A stretch of 46,322 bases of DNA from Palsa-965 sp044448685. Lineage in GTDB: Bacteria > Bacteroidota > Bacteroidia > Palsa-965. The notes under the pieces were generated by a model. That model did no database searches. It saw only the letters and a list, made by a program, of their open reading frames with translations, and was not told the DNA's origin. Each line of letters begins with the position of its first letter. Position 1 is the stretch's first letter. The DNA lies in NCBI GenBank assembly GCA_044448685.1, contig JBIOHC010000032.1, positions 1 to 46,322 on the forward strand. The letters run 5' to 3'. This document shows, piece after piece, positions 42,680 through 46,322 of the stretch. The position numbers were made by a program, and so were the translations under genes.

Positions 42680-44626
42680 ATGATAAAAATAACCCTCCCC
42701 GACGGTTCTGTCAGAGAAGTTGAAAAAGGAACCACCGCCCACCAGATTGCACTATCTATCAGTGAAGGCCTTGCCCGGAATGTACTCGCTGCCCGTGTAA
42801 ACGGAGAAGTATGCGATGCCAGCCGGCCTATAACTGCCGACAGCACTCTGACCCTGCTGACCTGGAATGATGAACAGGGAAAATCAACCCTGTGGCATTC
42901 CTCCGCTCACCTGATGGCGGAAGCCCTTGAATCTCTGTATCCGGGTATACAGTTCGGAATCGGCCCTCCTATTGAAAATGGTTTCTACTATGATGTAGAC
43001 CTGGGTGAGCGTCAGCTAAGCCCTGAAGATTTCAAGAAGATAGAAGATAAAATGCTTGAACTGGCCCGCCAGAACAATTCCTATATACGGAAAGAAGTTT
43101 CCAAAGCAGAAGCCATTGCCTATTTCAAGGAAAAAGGAGATGAATACAAGCTGGATTTATTGAAGGATCTGACAGACGGAAGTATCACCTTTTATGAACA
43201 GGGCAAGTTTACTGATCTCTGCAAAGGTCCGCATATACCAAATACCGGCTTTATCAAGGCAGTGAAAGTAATGAGCATTGCCGGAGCCTATTGGAGAGGG
43301 GATGAAACAAAGAAGCAGCTCACCCGCATTTATGCCATTACCTTCCCGAAAGATAAAGAGCTGAAAGAATACCTGGTATTGCTTGAAGAAGCAAAAAAAA
43401 GAGACCATCGCAAATTAGGCAAGGAACTGGAGCTGTTTTGTTTTTCAGAAAAGGTTGGTATGGGTCTTCCACTCTGGCTGCCCGCTGGAGCTTCCCTGCG
43501 TGAACGGCTTGTTCAGTTTATGCAGAGGGCACAGATTAAAGCTGGTTACCTGCCTGTTATAACACCTCATATAGGTCACAAACAGCTGTATATTACTTCC
43601 GGGCATTATGAAAAGTATGGAGCAGATTCGTTCCAGCCTATCAAGACACCTCAGGAAGGGGAAGAGTTTTTCCTTAAACCAATGAATTGTCCTCACCATT
43701 GTGAGATTTACAAAAGCAAACCCCGTTCCTATAAGGACCTGCCTTTACGCCTGGCAGAATTCGGTACTGTTTACCGCTATGAGCAACATGGGGAATTACA
43801 TGGCCTTACCAGGGTTCGTGGATTTACACAGGATGACGCTCATCTCTTTTGCCGCCCGGATCAGATACAGGAGGAATTCTGCAAAGTGATAGACCTTGTT
43901 CTTTATGTGTTTAAAGCGCTTGATTTTCAAGACTATACCGCTCAGATTTCATTGCGTGATCCAAACAATAAGACCAAATACATAGGGTCGGATGAGAACT
44001 GGAAAAAGGCGGAAGATGCGATTATTGAATCAGCCAGATTAAAGGGGCTGAGAACAACTACCGAGCTTGGTGAAGCCGCGTTTTATGGCCCTAAACTAGA
44101 TTTTATGGTAAAAGATGCCATAGGCCGTAAATGGCAGCTGGGCACCATCCAGGTAGATTATAATCTCCCGGAGCGATTCGAGCTGGAATATACCGGTAGC
44201 GATAATATGAAGCACCGTCCGGTGATGATACACCGGGCGCCTTTTGGCTCCCTGGAGCGTTTTGTGGCAGTACTGATAGAGCATTGTGCCGGAAAGTTCC
44301 CTTTATGGCTTACTCCTGAGCAGGTTGCAGTACTTCCGATAAGTGAGAAATTCAATGATTACGCGAAAAAAGTTTTGGATTTGCTGAAAATTTACGATAT
44401 TCGCGGGCTTATTGACGACCGGAATGAGAAAATCGGCAGAAAAATAAGGGATACTGAAGTAAAAAAGATCCCTTTTATGCTGATTGTAGGAGAAAAAGAA
44501 GAAGCAGAAAATACGGTTTCTGTTCGCAAACAAGGCGACGGAGATGTGGGCAGCATGACGGCGGAAGCCTTTGCTGCCTTGATTAATAAAGAGATAGGAG
44601 AACGATTAGCGACTTTTAATAATTAA
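42680..44626 (+). CDS. thrS: Threonine--tRNA ligase
   Basis: The 648-residue ThrRS joins threonine to tRNA-Thr. A TGS domain (1-62) is followed by the editing domain with metal-type motif His73-x3-His77 (HSSAH) and Cys181-x3-His185 (CKGPH), which removes mischarged serine. The class II catalytic core includes motif 2 (GTVYRYEQHGELHGLTRVRG) and zinc-binding Cys337 in MNCPHHCE; motif 3 lies around HRAPFGSLERF. The anticodon-binding domain (about 545-645) begins WLTPEQVAVLPIS. It opens the thrS-infC-rpmI-rplT operon; infC begins 27 bases after the stop. Confidence 0.98.
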   Translation: MIKITLPDGSVREVEKGTTAHQIALSISEGLARNVLAARVNGEVCDASRPITADSTLTLLTWNDEQGKSTLWHSSAHLMAEALESLYPGIQFGIGPPIENGFYYDVDLGERQLSPEDFKKIEDKMLELARQNNSYIRKEVSKAEAIAYFKEKGDEYKLDLLKDLTDGSITFYEQGKFTDLCKGPHIPNTGFIKAVKVMSIAGAYWRGDETKKQLTRIYAITFPKDKELKEYLVLLEEAKKRDHRKLGKELELFCFSEKVGMGLPLWLPAGASLRERLVQFMQRAQIKAGYLPVITPHIGHKQLYITSGHYEKYGADSFQPIKTPQEGEEFFLKPMNCPHHCEIYKSKPRSYKDLPLRLAEFGTVYRYEQHGELHGLTRVRGFTQDDAHLFCRPDQIQEEFCKVIDLVLYVFKALDFQDYTAQISLRDPNNKTKYIGSDENWKKAEDAIIESARLKGLRTTTELGEAAFYGPKLDFMVKDAIGRKWQLGTIQVDYNLPERFELEYTGSDNMKHRPVMIHRAPFGSLERFVAVLIEHCAGKFPLWLTPEQVAVLPISEKFNDYAKKVLDLLKIYDIRGLIDDRNEKIGRKIRDTEVKKIPFMLIVGEKEEAENTVSVRKQGDGDVGSMTAEAFAALINKEIGERLATFNN

Positions 44627-44643
44627 CATTAACCAGTAAAAAC

Positions 44644-44649
44644 GGAGGT
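44644..44649 (+). promoter_or_regulatory. Shine-Dalgarno sequence deciding the infC start
   Basis: GGAGGT lies 4 bases before an ATT codon at 44654-44656. Other genes in the window have A-rich, SD-free starts, so this is an exception, and it selects the start of infC in a reading frame that has no ATG. Confidence 0.75.
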
Positions 44650-44653
44650 ATCT

Positions 44654-45268
44654 ATTTCAGCTGAATTTAAAAAACCTTTTAACCCGGCCTTCAAACGACC
44701 CGCCGGTACTTTTTCAAGACCAGGAGGAGCCTTTAACAGGCCCCGGTTCCAGAAAAAAGAAGATGCACATGCCATCAATGAGCGAATTCGCGCAAAAAGT
44801 GTACGTGTGGTGGGTGAAGGAATTGAGCAAGGTGTTTTCACCATTGAAAAAGCACTCGAAATTGCCCGGGAAGTGGGTCTTGACCTTGTTGAAATTGCAC
44901 CTACTGCAGAACCACCGGTTTGCCGGGTAATTGACTATAAAAAGTTTCTTTACGAACAAAAAAAGAAACAAAAGGAGCTTAAAGCCAAAACCGCTAAAGT
45001 GGTGGTGAAGGAAATACGATTCAGTCCGCATACCGATGAGCATGATTTTAATTTCAAACGGAATCATGCGCTCAATTTCCTGGATGAAGGAGCAAAAGTA
45101 AAAGCCTATGTCATGTTTAAGGGACGGGCTATTATGTTCAAGGAACAGGGAGAAGTTCTGTTGCTGCGTTTTGCCCAGGAGCTTGAAGAGCATGGAAAAG
45201 TAGAACAATTGCCATTACTCGAAGGAAAAAGGATGATTATGATCCTGGCACCCAAGAAAAAGAAATAA
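44654..45268 (+). CDS. infC: Translation initiation factor IF-3, apparent AUU start
   Basis: IF-3 binds the 30S subunit, keeps ribosomal subunits apart and checks the start codon. The frame is open from 44633 and contains no ATG, GTG or TTG before 44807. The N-domain begins around HAINERIRAKSVRVVGEG and would be cut by the internal GTG at 44807. An ATT at 44654 lies 4 bases after GGAGGT, giving 204 residues (ISAEFKKPFNPAFKRPAG...). E. coli infC also uses AUU, and IF-3 represses it by rejecting that codon. The linker (VIDYKKFLYEQKKKQKELK) and C-domain (RFSPHTDEHDFNFK, MFKGRAIMFKEQG, EGKRMIMILAPKKK) are typical. Confidence 0.9.
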   Translation: MSAEFKKPFNPAFKRPAGTFSRPGGAFNRPRFQKKEDAHAINERIRAKSVRVVGEGIEQGVFTIEKALEIAREVGLDLVEIAPTAEPPVCRVIDYKKFLYEQKKKQKELKAKTAKVVVKEIRFSPHTDEHDFNFKRNHALNFLDEGAKVKAYVMFKGRAIMFKEQGEVLLLRFAQELEEHGKVEQLPLLEGKRMIMILAPKKKK

Positions 45269-45311
45269 TAGAATTCCGTTTCAATTTCAATACCCAATAA
45301 AAAACCAGACA

Positions 45312-45506
45312 ATGCCCAAAATGAAAACAAAATCCTCCGCAAAGAAACGCTTTGTGGTGACGGGTTCAGGAAAGATCAAGCGTAAGCATGCCTTCAAACG
45401 TCACATTCTGACCAAGAAAGCCACGGCCCGCAAGCGTGCTCTTACCAAAGATGCGCTTGTGCATGATGCTGACATGAACAACGTAAAAAACATGCTTTGC
45501 CTGTAG
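45312..45506 (+). CDS. rpmI: 50S ribosomal protein L35
   Basis: The 64-residue bL35 shows the family start MPKMKTKSSAKKRF and a basic middle (GKIKRKHAFKRHILTKK). It is a late-assembling large-subunit protein. It lies between infC (43 bases upstream) and rplT (88 bases downstream) in the usual order. The 88-base gap before rplT contains short complementary pieces (CGGTTA with TAACCCG), which could be part of an L20-type leader, but I cannot show it. Confidence 0.97.
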   Translation: MPKMKTKSSAKKRFVVTGSGKIKRKHAFKRHILTKKATARKRALTKDALVHDADMNNVKNMLCL

Positions 45507-45594
45507 GCAGGCATCGGTTAACAGAATTACTAACCCGGTGAACAGCTTGTAAGATTCCGTATAACGGGACGCTGAAGCCAAAAAACAACAAAAA

Positions 45595-45939
45595 ATGCCA
45601 AGATCGGTCAACTCGGTAGCCTCCAGGGCCCGCAGAAAAAAAGTTCTCAAACAAACCAAAGGTAACTATGGCGCTCGTGCCAATGTCTGGACTGTTGCCA
45701 AGAATACATTCGAAAAAGGTCAAACCTATGCTTACCGTGACCGTAAAACCAAGAAACGGAATTTCCGCTCTTTATGGATTCAGCGTATCAATGCCGGTGT
45801 TCGTGAACACGGTATGTCCTACTCCGAATTTATCGGCAAACTGAACAAATCAGGTATCACTCTGAACAGGAAAACGCTGGCAGATCTTGCCATGAATCAG
45901 CCTGAAGCTTTCAAAGCGGTGCTTTCTTCTCTGAAATAG
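45595..45939 (+). CDS. rplT: 50S ribosomal protein L20
   Basis: The 114-residue bL20 has the long basic N-terminal extension (MPRSVNSVASRARRKKVLKQ), the segment GNYGARANVWTVAKNTFEKG, then AYRDRKTKKRNFRSLWIQRI and the C-terminal globular part. It binds 23S rRNA early in assembly and in other bacteria represses its own operon at the mRNA level. Length is normal. The stop is followed by a strong terminator. Confidence 0.98.
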   Translation: MPRSVNSVASRARRKKVLKQTKGNYGARANVWTVAKNTFEKGQTYAYRDRKTKKRNFRSLWIQRINAGVREHGMSYSEFIGKLNKSGITLNRKTLADLAMNQPEAFKAVLSSLK

Positions 45940-45964
45940 AATAAGCGTTTTAACGCCCAAAAAG

Positions 45965-45993
45965 ACTCCCGAACCATTCGGGAGTTTTTTTTT
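45965..45993 (+). terminator. Terminator of the thrS-infC-rpmI-rplT operon
   Basis: ACTCCCGAA at 45965-45973 pairs perfectly with TTCGGGAGT at 45977-45985 around a 3-base loop, followed by eight T at 45986-45993. A textbook intrinsic terminator 25 bases after the rplT stop. Confidence 0.95.
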
Positions 45994-46322
45994 ATAAACA
46001 AATTCCGGGTTTAACATCCAATTCAAATCTTATCCTGTTGGTCCGCATACCACTTTCCTGATAAAAACGATCATCAAAGAGTCAAAAACACCCTTTTGTA
46101 ATTCAATCAGAAATCCAATAAGAAAGGAAATAAAAAGAGAAATTACGTCTCTATTAAATAAACTCCTGTTTCAAAATTTGCTACATACTTGCATCCTTTT
46201 TGATATCGAATTTCAAAGACTAATCCTCTGAAATCATACGCCAGTCCTTATTCCTAGCCGGGCAATGATTTCATCAAGGCGAATATTAACGATATACTAG
46301 AAATTAATATAGTATATTGCTC
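45994..46322. other. Non-coding, A/T-rich end of window
   Basis: No intact gene, RNA or mobile element is visible. The only structure is a short minus-strand pair of open frames described separately. The last 60 bases are very A/T-rich and could be a promoter region for a gene beyond the window. Confidence 0.5.
46143..46296 (-). pseudogene. Possible decayed reading frame
   Basis: On the minus strand a frame open from 46247 to a TAA at 46143-46145 reads GLAYDFRGLVFEIRYQKG, then CKYVANFETGVYLIET, with protein-like composition but no start codon. Just upstream, a neighbouring frame (46296-46234) reads NIRLDEIIARLGIRTGV before a stop. Joined across a frameshift they would make about 50 plausible residues. 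This could be the remnant of a gene, but such short frames also arise by chance. Confidence 0.25.

Noticed and set aside
44807..44809. GTG start for infC
   Set aside because: It would delete the conserved IF-3 N-terminal domain (HAINERIRAKSVRVV), while an SD-backed ATT lies upstream in frame.
1..46322. Prophage, insertion sequence, CRISPR, tRNA, restriction or toxin-antitoxin system
   Set aside because: No transposase, integrase, phage structural, Cas, restriction or toxin motif, no regular spaced repeats and no cloverleaf-like sequence were found.

Overview
The window comes from a Bacteroidota chromosome, most likely an environmental Chitinophagia/Sphingobacteriia-type lineage; the genus cannot be fixed from the sequence. 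The reasons are two kinds of type IX secretion (T9SS) C-terminal domain (a CHU_C/gliding-type tail at 4644-4910 and a Por-type tail at about 30608-30850), many lipoproteins with short lipoboxes, A-rich translation starts with almost no Shine-Dalgarno sequences, and Bacteroidota-type promoters (TTTG, 19 bases, TAnnTTTG) in front of several genes. I see no prophage, insertion sequence, CRISPR array, rRNA or tRNA. It reads as ordinary chromosome with a strong cell-envelope and signalling theme.

Layout. 1-4630: end of a membrane protein, a small hypothetical on the minus strand, an NlpC/P60 lipoprotein, and a tightly overlapping trio of ECF sigma factor, membrane-anchored beta-barrel protein and PKD lipoprotein. 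4644-8849 (minus): a 1401-residue secreted adhesin-like T9SS protein with a glycine-rich region and seven tandem 76-residue repeats. 9078-15050: prolyl oligopeptidase, a beta-helix-like protein without a signal peptide, then a TPR/SpoIIE phosphatase overlapping a YejK/NdpA-family nucleoid protein. 15129-15610: a four-helix membrane protein that appears broken by a one-base frameshift. 15611-21923: signalling region with two divergent LytTR response regulators, an Rcp1-type receiver, two histidine kinases, a tiny lysine-rich protein and a DUF6973-like secreted protein. 21964-24943: two polytopic GT-C-like membrane proteins.

24996-29612 is housekeeping: class I fructose-bisphosphate aldolase, accD, rpsO, pnp. 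29736-34957 mixes lipoproteins, a T9SS cargo protein, a lipoprotein MsrB, a MazG-like pyrophosphohydrolase and an OmpH/Skp chaperone. 34997-40473 (minus) is an envelope-biogenesis operon of two parvulin-type peptidyl-prolyl isomerases, a SurA-like lipoprotein without a parvulin domain, and a MoxR ATPase joined to surA by a 4-base overlap. 40689-42513 holds a lipoprotein followed by two paralogous small secreted proteins. 42680-45939 is the conserved thrS-infC-rpmI-rplT translation operon, closed by a strong terminator. The last 380 bases carry no intact gene, only a possible decayed reading frame.

The strongest observations are: infC apparently starting at an AUU codon behind a real GGAGG Shine-Dalgarno, in a genome that otherwise hardly uses one; the frameshifted membrane gene; the sigma factor coupled to a protein joining an inner-membrane helix to a beta-barrel domain; the signal-less beta-helix protein with a cold-shock-like N-terminus; and the tandem small secreted paralogues. 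I did not find a large, clearly undescribed system.
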